A stretch of 36,238 nt of DNA from Bacillota bacterium (GTDB lineage Bacteria; Bacillota; Clostridia; Lachnospirales; CAG-274): positions 1-36,238 of the forward strand of contig JAFSVK010000009.1 in the NCBI GenBank assembly GCA_017444985.1, written 5' to 3'. The translations under genes were made by a program, and so were the position numbers. The notes under the pieces are model-generated. The model was not told where the DNA came from. It ran no database searches and saw nothing but the letters and a program-made list of their open reading frames with translations. Every line of letters starts with the position of its first letter. The first letter of the stretch is position 1. Shown piece by piece: positions 17,221-25,082 of this stretch.

Positions 17221-17294
17221 AAAGCCTCCCCACGGTAGGCTCCCATGAAAGGGAACTGTCGGCATTAGCCGACTGAGAGGTTTCTTTTCCAAAA
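17221..17294 (+). repeat. Dispersed palindromic repeat B, copy 1
   Basis: Contains AGGCTCCCATGAAAGGGAA, the hairpin GTCGGC-ATTA-GCCGAC, then TGAGAGG and a TTTTCCAAA tail. A minus-strand copy lies at 24734-24808, with the same stem but a CGAG loop. Confidence 0.7.
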
Positions 17295-17368
17295 CCATAA
17301 AATTAGTATACAACCGCAAATACCAATTTACAGACCAAAATAATTTTTTCCCGACATCAATAAATTTC

Positions 17369-17456
17369 AATTTATCGAGCCGAGGATAGAAAAATCGAAT
17401 TTTTATACGCGGATGCTAAAATTCGATTTTTCTCTTTTGATTTTAGTCGATAAATT
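17369..17456. repeat. Nested inverted repeat upstream of the stalk-domain gene
   Basis: The perfect inner stem is AGAAAAATCGAATTTT (17388-17403) against its complement at 17418-17433, around a 14-base loop. It lies inside an outer stem AATTTATCGA/TCGATAAATT. The element ends 12 bp before the -35 box of the next gene. It could form a cruciform or act as a terminator or MITE; no second copy is seen in this window. Confidence 0.75.
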
Positions 17457-17468
17457 TTAATTTTATAC

Positions 17469-17497
17469 TTGTATGCCAAAATGCAAAGTGCTATAAT
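17469..17497 (+). promoter_or_regulatory. Promoter of the stalk-domain gene
   Basis: -35 TTGTAT, 17-bp spacer, perfect -10 TATAAT at 17492-17497. It lies about 38 bases before the ATG. Confidence 0.75.
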
Positions 17498-17535
17498 ACC
17501 CTTGTTAAAATATTTCCAAAATTCGGAGGCATATT

Positions 17536-18414
17536 ATGAAATTCAAAAAATTAACAGCTACACTTTTATCTGTTTTTGCCCTTTCTCAGGCTTGCTATGC
17601 ACAGGATGTACAAGTATCTCTTAACGGAAATATCGTAAACTTTCCTTCACAGCAAGCTCTTATAGTGGAAAACAGAACACTTATACCCGTAAGAGGGCTT
17701 TTTGATGAGATGGGATACAGTATCGATTGGAATAACGATACTAAGGTGGTGACCCTTCAAAAGGACGGTAAGACCATAAAGCTTACCATAGGCGAAAGCT
17801 CCTACAGTGTAAACGGCAATGAACTCACTCTTGACGTTCCCGCACAGATCATAAACGAAAGAACCATGATACCCCTTCGTGCCATATCCGAGGCTACAGG
17901 CTGTCAGGTGCTTTGGGATAACGATAAAAAAATAGCTACCGTAATAGATGAAAGCATCGTCGAAAACGGTGGCGTTGTGATAAATCTCGAAAACGACAGT
18001 GAGGTAGATTTTTTAGACAAATATAACGCTATCACAAATAACTTTAGTGAAAAAAGCACACAGTTTGCCAATGAGACCGTAGCCATCGTTTCCGATCAAA
18101 ATAACTTTAAAACACAAGAGCAATACAAAGAAGCACTTAAAAAATTACAAATTGCGGTTTCAAACTATCGTTCTACCATAACACAAACAAAACAGGCAAT
18201 AAATGCCCTTCCCGATACTGCGAAATTTGCAAAGCTTAAAACTGCAGCTATAGACTATATAGAAACATTTGAGGAATTTGCCTTAAATGCGGAAAACCTT
18301 TGCAACAGCAAAATAACCTTTGATGAATTTAGCACCAATTATAACAAATTAGGTACGGAGCTTGCTCTTAAAGAAGCAAAAGTAAACGACGAAATGAAAG
18401 CTCTTGCAGCATAA
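17536..18414 (+). CDS. Exported stalk-domain (copper amine oxidase N-terminal-like) protein
   Basis: A 292-aa exported protein. The signal peptide runs over residues 1-22 (KFKKLTATLLSVFALSQACYA). Residues about 25-137 carry the two-part Cu_amine_oxidN1/stalk domain (VSLNGNIVNFPSQQALIVEN, RTLIPVRGLFDEMGY, then RTMIPLRAISEATGC). In spite of its name this domain has no oxidase activity; it is common on clostridial surface proteins. The C-terminal half (about 150-292) looks alpha-helical and charged, without a recognised family. GGAGG lies 7 bases before the ATG, and a strong terminator follows, so it is a single-gene unit. Function unknown. Confidence 0.85.
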   Translation: MKFKKLTATLLSVFALSQACYAQDVQVSLNGNIVNFPSQQALIVENRTLIPVRGLFDEMGYSIDWNNDTKVVTLQKDGKTIKLTIGESSYSVNGNELTLDVPAQIINERTMIPLRAISEATGCQVLWDNDKKIATVIDESIVENGGVVINLENDSEVDFLDKYNAITNNFSEKSTQFANETVAIVSDQNNFKTQEQYKEALKKLQIAVSNYRSTITQTKQAINALPDTAKFAKLKTAAIDYIETFEEFALNAENLCNSKITFDEFSTNYNKLGTELALKEAKVNDEMKALAA

Positions 18415-18426
18415 AATCGTGTATAC

Positions 18427-18467
18427 AAAGACTGTGGAAACAAATTTGTTTCCACGGTCTTTTTTTA
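18427..18467 (+). terminator. Terminator of the stalk-domain gene
   Basis: The stem AAAGACTGTGGAAAC/GTTTCCACGGTCTTT (one G-T pair) is followed by T7, 12 bases past the stop codon. Confidence 0.9.
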
Positions 18468-18502
18468 TTTACAAACTGCAATTTTTATGATAGTATATAG
18501 CA

Positions 18503-18508
18503 TATAAT
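18503..18508 (+). promoter_or_regulatory. Possible -10 box for the lipoprotein gene
   Basis: A perfect TATAAT lies 40 bp before the lipoprotein ATG. No convincing -35 box occurs at 16-18 bp upstream, so this is tentative. Confidence 0.35.
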
Positions 18509-18548
18509 TTTGATCGTGTTACAATATACTAAAAAGGGGGGCGATTTT

Positions 18549-19565
18549 ATGAAGAAAAATTTATTGACCATGGTCACCTTGTGTCTTTTATTGTGTGCTT
18601 GCAGTAGTAACAGCGTTGTTAGCGATGCTACGGATCAGGTGGCGAATGTTGTACAGGCGGATAATGAAAATGTTTTGAAAGTAAAAAACGGCACCAACAG
18701 TAACTACCCCGATATTACCTATGGGGAGGCTTTCGGTAGCTTTTTTTCATCACCTACCTGGAAATATTTCAAAGGTACCCAAGAAGGTCCCGATGATGAC
18801 GGAGACGGCAAGCCCGATTACACCAAAGAAGATGTGGATGTTGTGGAATTTACAGGGCGTTGCACCTATAGGGATGTGGAGGTGAAGGCGCTGCTGCAAT
18901 TTGTATTAGACAAAGATACAGACACTTTTCAAGCAACCTTCCTTTCTTTCAACGATGTGCCTCAATCCTCCCTTATAATGATCGCTCTTTTGGAAAAGGC
19001 TTTTACAAGCTACTATGAAGAGCATAAACCCGCAGAGGTCGAAGAATCCCCTGTAGAAAAGGAAGATGTTAATACCGATATTTACACACAAAACTCGGAG
19101 TCAAATAGCGGCAGTACTTCCCTGTGGGAAGAAACACCTTCGGATGATACTCCTCAATACGCCGACGATACTCCCGAATACTACGAAGATACACCTCAAT
19201 ACAGTGAAGAGCCTCAGCAAACAAGCGGTTATAATTATGAAGCTTTGGAGTATGCGGGTTCATATCAGGGCTGGAGCGGTTATAACATTTCATTCAGTGC
19301 CTACTCCTCAGTTAGTAGCAATGAAATAGGTGTGGCAGAAATATACGATAGCGGAAGCTATATAGGAAGGTATAGCGTGTATATTTGTGATAGTTCACCG
19401 GATTGGGATCTGTCACAGTATGACCAAACTTATATTTATTATGATGAAAGCGGTGGTTTGTATTACCTTTCATTTTATGAAGAAGGTGGTGTAAAAATGC
19501 TGGAGTACAACAGCCAATATAGAAATACGGATATTTTGGAAATGACGGAGCATTATGTATCATAA
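18549..19565 (+). CDS. Putative lipoprotein with acidic Pro/Tyr/Thr-rich region
   Basis: A 338-aa protein with a lipoprotein signal: MKKNLLTMVTLCLLLCAC, with the lipidated cysteine expected at C18. A globular region (about 50-170) includes an acidic DDDGDGKPDYT stretch that resembles a calcium-binding loop. A low-complexity segment (about 175-235) is rich in Asp, Glu, Pro, Thr and Tyr, with repeats such as DDTPQYADDTPEYYEDTPQY. A Ser/Tyr-rich C-terminal domain follows. I do not recognise the family. The ATG at 18549 is preferred over an upstream in-frame GTG (18510) because AGGGGG precedes it and the signal peptide begins there. Confidence 0.8.
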   Translation: MKKNLLTMVTLCLLLCACSSNSVVSDATDQVANVVQADNENVLKVKNGTNSNYPDITYGEAFGSFFSSPTWKYFKGTQEGPDDDGDGKPDYTKEDVDVVEFTGRCTYRDVEVKALLQFVLDKDTDTFQATFLSFNDVPQSSLIMIALLEKAFTSYYEEHKPAEVEESPVEKEDVNTDIYTQNSESNSGSTSLWEETPSDDTPQYADDTPEYYEDTPQYSEEPQQTSGYNYEALEYAGSYQGWSGYNISFSAYSSVSSNEIGVAEIYDSGSYIGRYSVYICDSSPDWDLSQYDQTYIYYDESGGLYYLSFYEEGGVKMLEYNSQYRNTDILEMTEHYVS

Positions 19566-19889
19566 AAAGATGATGTTAAAGCGATATGCGTTTTTCCTTG
19601 AAAATGTTGGGAGGCAGGTAAAGTTCAAGCCGTTACGAAAAAATCCCATAATAATCTTTGTATTTTTTCAAAGCAAAAAACAACGGTTCTTCCCACCGGA
19701 ACGACACGCGTCAGCACTTTTGCTACGCAAAAGTCAGGCATTCGCCTGCCCGCATCTATCTTTACGGTGCACAGGTCGTTCCCTACAAGTTGTTCAAGGA
19801 ACCTGTTGTTACTAATATTTCTGTGTTTTTCATTGTATATAAAAAAAAGGGAACTTTTTTGGCTTCGCAAGCTTAAAAGTTCCCTTTTT
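19566..19889. other. Intergenic region with a palindromic element and a terminator
   Basis: No gene is supported. The region holds a long inverted-repeat element (19679-19810) and the terminator for the convergent SNF transporter (19842-19890). Confidence 0.7.
19679..19810. repeat. Inverted-repeat element with internal hairpins
   Basis: The outer arms AACAACGGTTCTT and AAGGAACCTGTTGTT pair with one bulge. Inside lie GGAACGAC/GTCGTTCC, the hairpin ACTTTTGC-TAC-GCAAAAGT and the hairpin CAGGC-ATTC-GCCTG. The design matches palindromic dispersed repeats seen in many gut Clostridia. Only one copy is present here. Confidence 0.65.
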
Positions 19890-19890
19890 T
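19842..19890. terminator. Terminator between convergent lipoprotein and SNF genes
   Basis: AAAAAAGGGAACTTTT and AAAAGTTCCCTTTTTTT pair around a small loop that itself contains GGCTTCGCAAGC. A-run and T-run flanks allow it to work in both directions. Confidence 0.85.
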
Positions 19891-21284
19891 TATAATATTC
19901 CCAAAGCCACTAAAAACAGTACCAAAAGAAGTACGGGGGCTATGAATTTTATCATAACTTTATACAATCCCGCTCTGTTTAGCTTTTCTCCGTTTTTGGT
20001 AGCCTCAGCCACTATGGTATCGGGCTTTAATATCCAACCTATAAATATACAGGTAGCTATTGCCACAACAGGCATAAGCATATTGTTTGAAATAAAGTCA
20101 AATATATCCAAAAGCTGTCCCGTTTTGCCGTTTGGCATTTTAAGCTCGAAGTAGAATACATTATATCCCAAACAAATTATAATGCCCAACAAAAGAGCTG
20201 CCACACCCTCTATTACTGTGGCTTTTCTCCTGCTCCAACCAAACTTATCCATAAGTCCCGAAACGATGGCCTCCATTATGGATATAGAGCTGGTCAAAGC
20301 GGCAAAAAGCACCATCAAGAAGAAAACGATACCTATAACTATACCCACAACACCCATACTGTCAAATATTTTAGGCATAGCTTGAAACATAAGCCCGGGG
20401 CCGCTGTGTTCCATGCCCTCTCTGCCCATAAATACATATACCGCAGGTATTATCATAACACCTGCAAGAAAAGCCACCATAGTATCAAAAAATTCTATAT
20501 GGTTTACGGCACGAGGTATGTTATCCTCATCTCTGACATAAGAACCGTAGGCTATCATAATACCCATAGCAACACTTATGGAATAAAACAGCTGACCCAT
20601 AGCATCTGTAATAACACCAAAAAGATCATCTAATGTCATATTGGAAAAATCAGGCACAACATATATTTTAAATCCTTGCAGACCCGTTCTTACATGTCCG
20701 CTTGCATCGGTGTAGGTAAGGAAAAGGGAAAATACGGATATTCCCAAAACAAGAAGTATAAGTATGGGCATAAGTATCTTGGAAAATTTTTCTATGCCCT
20801 TTTCCACTCCTATATATATTACGACCACAGTTGCAAGTAAAAATATAACATTAAATATTATGGGTTCGGGAAAGCTTGATATGAAAGAGCCGAAATACTC
20901 TTGCTCCGCAGCCCTCCCTGCACTGCCCGATATAAAGGCACAAAAATATTTAAGTACCCAACCTCCTATAACGCAATAATAGGGCATTACCATAAATGGT
21001 ACAAGGCTTGCGATACCTCCTATCCACCCACCCTTTTTAGATAGTTTTGAATAGGCTGTAAGGGGTCCTTGTTTTGTTTTTCTTCCTATGGATATTTCCG
21101 TTATAAGCAGTGTAAAACCAAATGTCAAGGCTATAACGATATAGCATAAAAGGAAAATACCTCCCCCATCCTTTGCCGCCAGATAGGGAAACCTCCATAT
21201 ATTACCAAGTCCTACCGCACTTCCCGCAGCTGCCATTACAAAACCGAAAGAGCCGCTAAAGGAAGAACGACTTTTTTCTTCCAT
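19890..21284 (-). CDS. SNF-family sodium-dependent transporter
   Basis: A 464-aa membrane protein of the neurotransmitter:sodium symporter family (LeuT/MhsT-like), which takes up amino acids with Na+. The TM1 signature is clear: GFVMAAAGSAVGLGNIWRFP, which contains the unwound substrate/Na+ site, followed by YLAAKDGGGIFLLCY. About 11-12 hydrophobic segments follow. The start at 21284 is chosen because GGAGG precedes it and the family's cytoplasmic N-terminus begins there; the in-frame extension to 21317 would run into the rplQ terminator. Substrate is unknown, with hydrophobic amino acids the usual guess. Confidence 0.93.
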   Translation of the reverse strand: MEEKSRSSFSGSFGFVMAAAGSAVGLGNIWRFPYLAAKDGGGIFLLCYIVIALTFGFTLLITEISIGRKTKQGPLTAYSKLSKKGGWIGGIASLVPFMVMPYYCVIGGWVLKYFCAFISGSAGRAAEQEYFGSFISSFPEPIIFNVIFLLATVVVIYIGVEKGIEKFSKILMPILILLVLGISVFSLFLTYTDASGHVRTGLQGFKIYVVPDFSNMTLDDLFGVITDAMGQLFYSISVAMGIMIAYGSYVRDEDNIPRAVNHIEFFDTMVAFLAGVMIIPAVYVFMGREGMEHSGPGLMFQAMPKIFDSMGVVGIVIGIVFFLMVLFAALTSSISIMEAIVSGLMDKFGWSRRKATVIEGVAALLLGIIICLGYNVFYFELKMPNGKTGQLLDIFDFISNNMLMPVVAIATCIFIGWILKPDTIVAEATKNGEKLNRAGLYKVMIKFIAPVLLLVLFLVALGIL

Positions 21285-21299
21285 GATCTCCTCCAAATT

Positions 21300-21326
21300 A
21301 AAAAGAGGGCTGTACACAGCCCCCTG
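21300..21326 (-). terminator. Terminator of the rpsM-rplQ operon
   Basis: Minus strand: GGGGGCTGT-GT-ACAGCCCTC followed by T5, 12 bases beyond the rplQ stop. It separates the ribosomal operon from the SNF transporter gene. Confidence 0.8.
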
Positions 21327-21337
21327 TTTATAATTTA

Positions 21338-21841
21338 TTATATAAGTTCAAGAATAACTATTTCGGCAGCGTCTCCGCGTCTCATACCAAGCTTTATGAT
21401 CCTTGTGTATCCGCCGTTTCTCCCCTCATACTTAGGTGCAACATTCTCGAACAAGTGATTGGGAAGGTTAACTTCCTTGGAAAGTGTTCTCTTTTTTCTG
21501 CCCTTTGCAGGTACTTCCGTTACGGGATATAATACGGAAAGCATCTTTCTTCTCGCATTGAGACGGGAAGGTGCATCCTTCTTTATAGTCTTTGTAACAT
21601 CACTTACGGTCTTGTTGCCGTTTTTGTCAACTGTTGTCTGCTTAACAACTACCTCTGCCTCTGTAAAGTTGTCTTTCTCCTTTACGGCAAGGGTTATAAG
21701 CTTCTCGGCAATAGATCTGACTTCCTTAGCTTTTGAAACGGTAGTCTTTATCTTGCCGTGGTATAATAAATTGGTAACCTGGTTACGAAGCAACGCCTTA
21801 CGCTGGCTTGCGTTACGGCCAAGCTTTCTGTATTCAGCCAT
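21338..21841 (-). CDS. rplQ: Ribosomal protein bL17
   Basis: A component of the large ribosomal subunit near the exit tunnel. The 167-aa protein begins with the diagnostic [20 protein letters not shown] and ends [16 protein letters not shown]. It is longer than the 120-130 aa of E. coli or B. subtilis because of an insert at about residues 60-125 ([18 protein letters not shown] and following), as in other Clostridia. AAGGAGG precedes the ATG. It follows rpoA by 11 bases and ends the operon. Confidence 0.97.
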   Translation of the reverse strand: MAEYRKLGRNASQRKALLRNQVTNLLYHGKIKTTVSKAKEVRSIAEKLITLAVKEKDNFTEAEVVVKQTTVDKNGNKTVSDVTKTIKKDAPSRLNARRKMLSVLYPVTEVPAKGRKKRTLSKEVNLPNHLFENVAPKYEGRNGGYTRIIKLGMRRGDAAEIVILELI

Positions 21842-21852
21842 TACAATCCTCC

Positions 21853-22806
21853 TTAATCATCGCTGGGGCTTAAGCTAAGACCCAACTCATCCAACTTCTT
21901 AAGCACTTCCTCAAGAGACTTACGTCCTAAGTTACGCACTTTCATCATATCATCTTCTGTTTTACCTGCAAGATCCTCTACGGTATTTATACCCGCTCTC
22001 TTAAGACAGTTGTAGGAACGAACGGAAAGATCCAACTCTTCAATGCTCTGTTCAAGAACTTTCTCCTTCGTACCCACTTCCTTCTCCACAAGGATCTCGG
22101 TATTTTTAGCGCTTTCCGAAAGGTCAACAAAAAGGCGAAGATGGTCGTTTAATATCTTTGCACCTAAAGATACGGCATCATCGGGGGTTATGGTACCATT
22201 TGTCCATACCTCAAATGTAAGCTTGTCGTAATCCGTTATCTGACCTACACGGGTGTCTTCAACTTTAAAGTTTACTCTTCTTACGGGAGTATAAAGTGAA
22301 TCCACAGCAATCATTCTAAGTGGTTGGTCGGCTCTCTTGTTTTTGGATGCCTCTACATAGCCTCTGCCCTTTGTAATGGTTATCTCCATAAAAAGCTTTG
22401 TTTCCGCACCGCCGCTTAATGTTGCGATATGAAGGTCGGGATTTAAGATCTCGATATCGGGATCCACTTTTATATCCCCTGCCTTAACTTCGCAATCTCC
22501 CGATGCATCTATGTATGCCATCTTTGTTTCGGAGCCCTCGCTGTTGTTTTTGATAGCGAGATTTTTGAGATTAAGTATAATCTCCGGCACATCCTCCTTT
22601 ACACCGGGTATGGTGCTGAACTCATGAAGAACGCCGTCTATTTTTACATTGCTTACAGCAGAACCGGGAAGGGAAGAAAGAAGTATTCTTCTCAGGGAAT
22701 TACCCAAAGTTGTTCCGTAACCTCTTTCCAAAGGCTCAACTGTAAAGCATCCGTATGTATCTTGTTTTTCTGTTATTTCAATACGAGGTTTTTCAAACTC
22801 AAACAC
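21853..22806 (-). CDS. rpoA: RNA polymerase alpha subunit
   Basis: Nucleates RNA polymerase assembly and contacts promoter UP elements and activators. The 317-aa protein has the N-terminal dimerisation domain ([20 protein letters not shown]) and the C-terminal HhH domain ([33 protein letters not shown]). The start is set at the GTG at 22806: AGGAGG lies 9 bases upstream, and the protein then begins with the family-typical [10 protein letters not shown]. The longer TTG start at 22815 directly abuts the SD and is unlikely. Confidence 0.97.
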   Translation of the reverse strand: MFEFEKPRIEITEKQDTYGCFTVEPLERGYGTTLGNSLRRILLSSLPGSAVSNVKIDGVLHEFSTIPGVKEDVPEIILNLKNLAIKNNSEGSETKMAYIDASGDCEVKAGDIKVDPDIEILNPDLHIATLSGGAETKLFMEITITKGRGYVEASKNKRADQPLRMIAVDSLYTPVRRVNFKVEDTRVGQITDYDKLTFEVWTNGTITPDDAVSLGAKILNDHLRLFVDLSESAKNTEILVEKEVGTKEKVLEQSIEELDLSVRSYNCLKRAGINTVEDLAGKTEDDMMKVRNLGRKSLEEVLKKLDELGLSLSPSDD

Positions 22807-22874
22807 TCGGCCCAACCTCCTTAATAGTCATTAATACCCAAATTTCATCCTTACCGAGTAACAATATGATATTA

Positions 22875-23465
22875 TTACTTGGAGTACAACTCGACAATAA
22901 GTGTTTCGTTGATGGGTAAATCTAACTGTTCTCTCTTAGGAAGTGTGGTAACAGTACCTGTAAGCTCGTCATGGTTTGCTGTTAACCACTCGGGAACTAT
23001 TCTGCTTGATGTAACATCAAGAACATCTTTAAATCTCTGTAAGTCTTTCTTAGACTCCTTAACGGCAACCACATCGCCTGCTTTAAGCTGTATTGAAGGA
23101 ATGTTAGCCTTCTTGCCGTTTACTGTCACAAGATTGTGTCTTACGATCTGTCTTGCTTCTTTTCTTGTTCTGCCGTAGCCAAGTCTGTAAACTACGTTGT
23201 CAAGTCTGAGCTCAAGAAGCTGTAAGAGGTTCTCACCTGCTATACCGTGCATTCTTTCAGCCTTTTCGTAGTAGTTTCTGAACTGCTTTTCAAGAACACC
23301 GTATATAAATTTAACTTTCTGTTTTTCTTTAAGCTGAATACCGTATTCGCTTAATTTGCGCATATTTCTCTTGCGCTTGCCAAGCTTTTTGCTTGAGCCA
23401 AGAAGTGAGGGTTCTATTCCCAGATATCTGCATCTTTTTACTATGGGGCCCATTTCTCTAGCCAT
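22875..23465 (-). CDS. rpsD: Ribosomal protein uS4
   Basis: A small-subunit 16S rRNA-binding assembly protein and often a translational autoregulator. The 196-aa protein begins MAREMGPIVKRCRYLGIEPS and carries the S4 RNA-binding domain (RLDNVVYRLGYGRTRKEARQ). The start at 23465 has GGAGG 8 bases upstream; the in-frame upstream codons to 23495 are not family-like. It is 81 bp from rpsK, and that gap contains a hairpin. It is 68 bp from rpoA. Confidence 0.97.
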   Translation of the reverse strand: MAREMGPIVKRCRYLGIEPSLLGSSKKLGKRKRNMRKLSEYGIQLKEKQKVKFIYGVLEKQFRNYYEKAERMHGIAGENLLQLLELRLDNVVYRLGYGRTRKEARQIVRHNLVTVNGKKANIPSIQLKAGDVVAVKESKKDLQRFKDVLDVTSSRIVPEWLTANHDELTGTVTTLPKREQLDLPINETLIVELYSK

Positions 23466-23506
23466 TAAAAAGTACCTCCGAATATATATAATCAACGATA
23501 GGTATT

Positions 23507-23529
23507 AGACAAGGTAAACACCTTTGTCT
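23507..23529 (-). promoter_or_regulatory. Hairpin in the rpsK-rpsD spacer
   Basis: Minus strand: AGACAAAGGT and ACCTTGTCT pair (one bulged A) around a 4-base loop, about 40 bases before rpsD. No T-run follows, so it is not a normal terminator. It could be a processing site or part of an S4 regulatory structure. Confidence 0.4.
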
Positions 23530-23546
23530 ATACTCACATACTAAAA

Positions 23547-23942
23547 TTAAACTCTTCTTCTCTTAGGAGGTCTGCAACCGTTGTGAGGAACGGGTGTAAC
23601 ATCCTTTATCATTGTTACGTCAAGGCCGGATGCCTGTAAAGCTCTGATAGCGGCTTCTCTTCCGCTTCCGGGTCCCTTTACGAAAACTTCTACGGTCTTA
23701 AGACCGTAATCCTTTGCAGCGCCTGCCGCCTTCTCTGCAGCCATCTGAGCCGCATAGGGTGTGCTCTTCTTGGAGCCTCTGAAACCAAGCTCACCTGCAC
23801 TTGCCCATGAAAGAGCATTTCCAACGCTGTCTGTTATGGTAACTATTGTATTGTTAAAACTTGACTGAATATGTGCCTGCCCACGCTCAACAACTCTTCT
23901 GTCGCGACGTCTGCGGACACCGGTCTTTTTTGCTTTAGCCAT
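23547..23942 (-). CDS. rpsK: Ribosomal protein uS11
   Basis: A small-subunit platform protein, 131 aa, normal length. Diagnostic segments are [51 protein letters not shown] and the C-terminal [19 protein letters not shown] lies 8 bases before the ATG. It follows rpsM by 25 bases in the operon. Confidence 0.98.
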   Translation of the reverse strand: MAKAKKTGVRRRRDRRVVERGQAHIQSSFNNTIVTITDSVGNALSWASAGELGFRGSKKSTPYAAQMAAEKAAGAAKDYGLKTVEVFVKGPGSGREAAIRALQASGLDVTMIKDVTPVPHNGCRPPKRRRV

Positions 23943-23967
23943 ATCGATATCCTCCTATAAAAATCTA

Positions 23968-24339
23968 TTACTTCTTCTTATTCGCAACAGTTCTTCTCGG
24001 ACCCTTACGTGTTCTTGCATTGGTCTTAGTCTTCTGTCCTCTTACGGGAAGACCCTTTCTGTGGCGAATACCTCTGTAGCATCCGATTTCTACAAGACGC
24101 TTGATATTCATGGCAACTTCTCTTCTTAAGTCACCTTCTACCAATGTGTTTGTGGACTCGATCGCATCTCTTATCTTAGCGACCTCTTCGTCTGTAAGAT
24201 CCCTTACTCTTGTGTCGGGGTTGATACCTGCAACTTCAAGAATCTTGTTTGATTTTGCTCTGCCTATACCGAATACATAGGTAAGGCCTACTTCAATACG
24301 CTTTTCTCTGGGTAAATCTACACCTGAAATACGAGCCAT
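23968..24339 (-). CDS. rpsM: Ribosomal protein uS13
   Basis: A small-subunit head protein contacting the P-site tRNA and 16S rRNA. The 123-aa protein starts [20 protein letters not shown] and ends [17 protein letters not shown], normal for the family. The ATG at 24339 has AGAGGTG upstream at a good distance; the in-frame GTG at 24348 is too close to that site. It is the first gene of this operon. The usual rpmJ and infA are not found upstream, where a long untranslated leader lies instead. Confidence 0.97.
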   Translation of the reverse strand: MARISGVDLPREKRIEVGLTYVFGIGRAKSNKILEVAGINPDTRVRDLTDEEVAKIRDAIESTNTLVEGDLRREVAMNIKRLVEIGCYRGIRHRKGLPVRGQKTKTNARTRKGPRRTVANKKK

Positions 24340-24531
24340 TGACTGCACCTCTTCTTTCTTTAGTATTTTTATTTTGCCGAAAAATGACGAATTCGACTTG
24401 TTGAATACCGTTTAAGAGGAGCAAAAATTTCTCCGAAGCAGCCGCACTTCGAATGAAAGTGAGGCGTTCAAGGGCTTTTCGCCCCATCTTGCCATAAAAA
24501 TCCAAATAAGCGGATATTCAACCGAATACTG
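24340..24531 (-). promoter_or_regulatory. Structured 5' leader of the alpha operon
   Basis: About 185 nt lie between the inferred start site (near 24525) and the rpsM ATG. The ends of the leader core can pair (GTTGAATATCCG with CGGTATTCAAC), closing a domain that holds smaller hairpins: GGGC-loop-GCCC, CACTT-loop-AAGTG and GGAG-loop-CTCC. No rpmJ or other small gene is found in it. This looks like an r-protein autoregulatory leader, but no specific family is recognised. Confidence 0.5.
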
Positions 24532-24560
24532 ATTGTAACACATAAGGAAAATAAATTCAA
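24532..24560 (-). promoter_or_regulatory. Promoter of the rpsM-rplQ operon
   Basis: Minus strand: -35 TTGAAT, 17-bp spacer, -10 TACAAT. A TTGTCA lies a little further upstream at 24569-24574 and may be an alternative. Confidence 0.7.
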
Positions 24561-24663
24561 GAAAAAGAATTGACAAATGCGTTTTTTTTAAATTTTCTAC
24601 CATTTGCACAACTCATAAGGATATTTTTGTTGTTTTTTGTTGAAAGTTTCAGTAAAATTCTTA

Positions 24664-24694
24664 AAAGGGGTGCAAAATCGTTCCACACCCCTTT
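24664..24694. terminator. Terminator-like hairpin
   Basis: The perfect stem AAAGGGGTG/CACCCCTTT has a 13-base loop. Its design is close to the terminators after argS and metE. It lies about 390 bases past asnB, so it may be a second terminator for that operon on the minus strand. Confidence 0.5.
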
Positions 24695-24733
24695 GGTTGA
24701 TATGTTTTTAAAGTTGGGATATAAATTTGCGGC

Positions 24734-24808
24734 TTTGGAAAGGGAACCTCTCAGTCGGCTCGTGCCGACAGCTCCCCGTCAGCCGTGGCTGTTCAAGGGA
24801 GCCTTCCG
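24734..24808 (-). repeat. Dispersed palindromic repeat B, copy 2
   Basis: On the minus strand it reads AAGGCTCCCTTGAA, GGGGAGCT, the hairpin GTCGGC-ACGA-GCCGAC, TGAGAGGTTCCC and a TTTCCAAA tail, matching the copy at 17221-17294. An extra CAGCC/GGCTG hairpin is present. Confidence 0.7.
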
Positions 24809-24916
24809 CACTAACGCTTACTTTCTTCATATATATCACCGCATCCTTACAGTAACATTTCTTGTAATTTTTTATAATGTATGAAAAACAAATTACCTTG
24901 TAAAAACCGCAGCCCT

Positions 24917-24986
24917 GACAAAGCCTCGCCTGAACAGCCGTAGCTGACGGAGAGGTGGCAGCTTTAGCTGACGGAGAGGTTCCGCC
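24917..24986 (+). repeat. Dispersed palindromic repeat A, copy 2
   Basis: Starts GACAAAGCCTCGCCTGAA like the minus-strand copy at 17067-17124. It contains AGCTGACGGAGAGGT twice in tandem, 24 bases apart. Each tandem unit is preceded by a small CAGC/GCTG hairpin with a different loop. Confidence 0.7.
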
Positions 24987-25026
24987 ATAGAGATAAAGTC
25001 CTTAATTACCAAAACCTTTGACGGAA

Positions 25027-25065
25027 AAATCAATTTTTTTTTTTGCATTTGCTAAAAATTGATTT
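25027..25065 (-). terminator. Candidate terminator of the glt-asnB operon
   Basis: The perfect AT-rich stem AAATCAATTTTT/AAAAATTGATTT begins about 18 bases past the asnB stop, with a T-run on the minus strand. Its low GC makes it weaker than typical terminators. Confidence 0.45.
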
Positions 25066-25082
25066 GGGGCGACAGTTTATTC

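Larger units (their letters stand above)
16939..17468. other. Long intergenic region with three palindromic elements
   Basis: No gene is supported between the lysR promoter and the stalk-protein promoter. The region contains dispersed repeat A (17067-17124), dispersed repeat B (17221-17294) and a nested inverted repeat (17369-17456). Reading frames crossing the repeats have no homologous look, and their codon use reflects the palindromes. Confidence 0.7.
24561..25082. other. Intergenic region with repeats and terminator-like hairpins
   Basis: No gene is supported between the alpha-operon promoter and asnB. The region holds a GC-rich hairpin (24664-24694), repeat B copy 2 (24734-24808), repeat A copy 2 (24917-24986) and an AT-rich terminator candidate (25027-25065). 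Confidence 0.7.

Noticed and set aside
17016-17276. Plus-strand frames across repeats A and B
   Set aside because: They are made of the palindromic repeats and change between copies; no protein-like conservation is visible.
24349-24505. rpmJ (L36) or infA upstream of rpsM
   Set aside because: Minus-strand translation of this segment shows neither the cysteine pattern of L36 nor IF-1; the short frames there are part of the leader.
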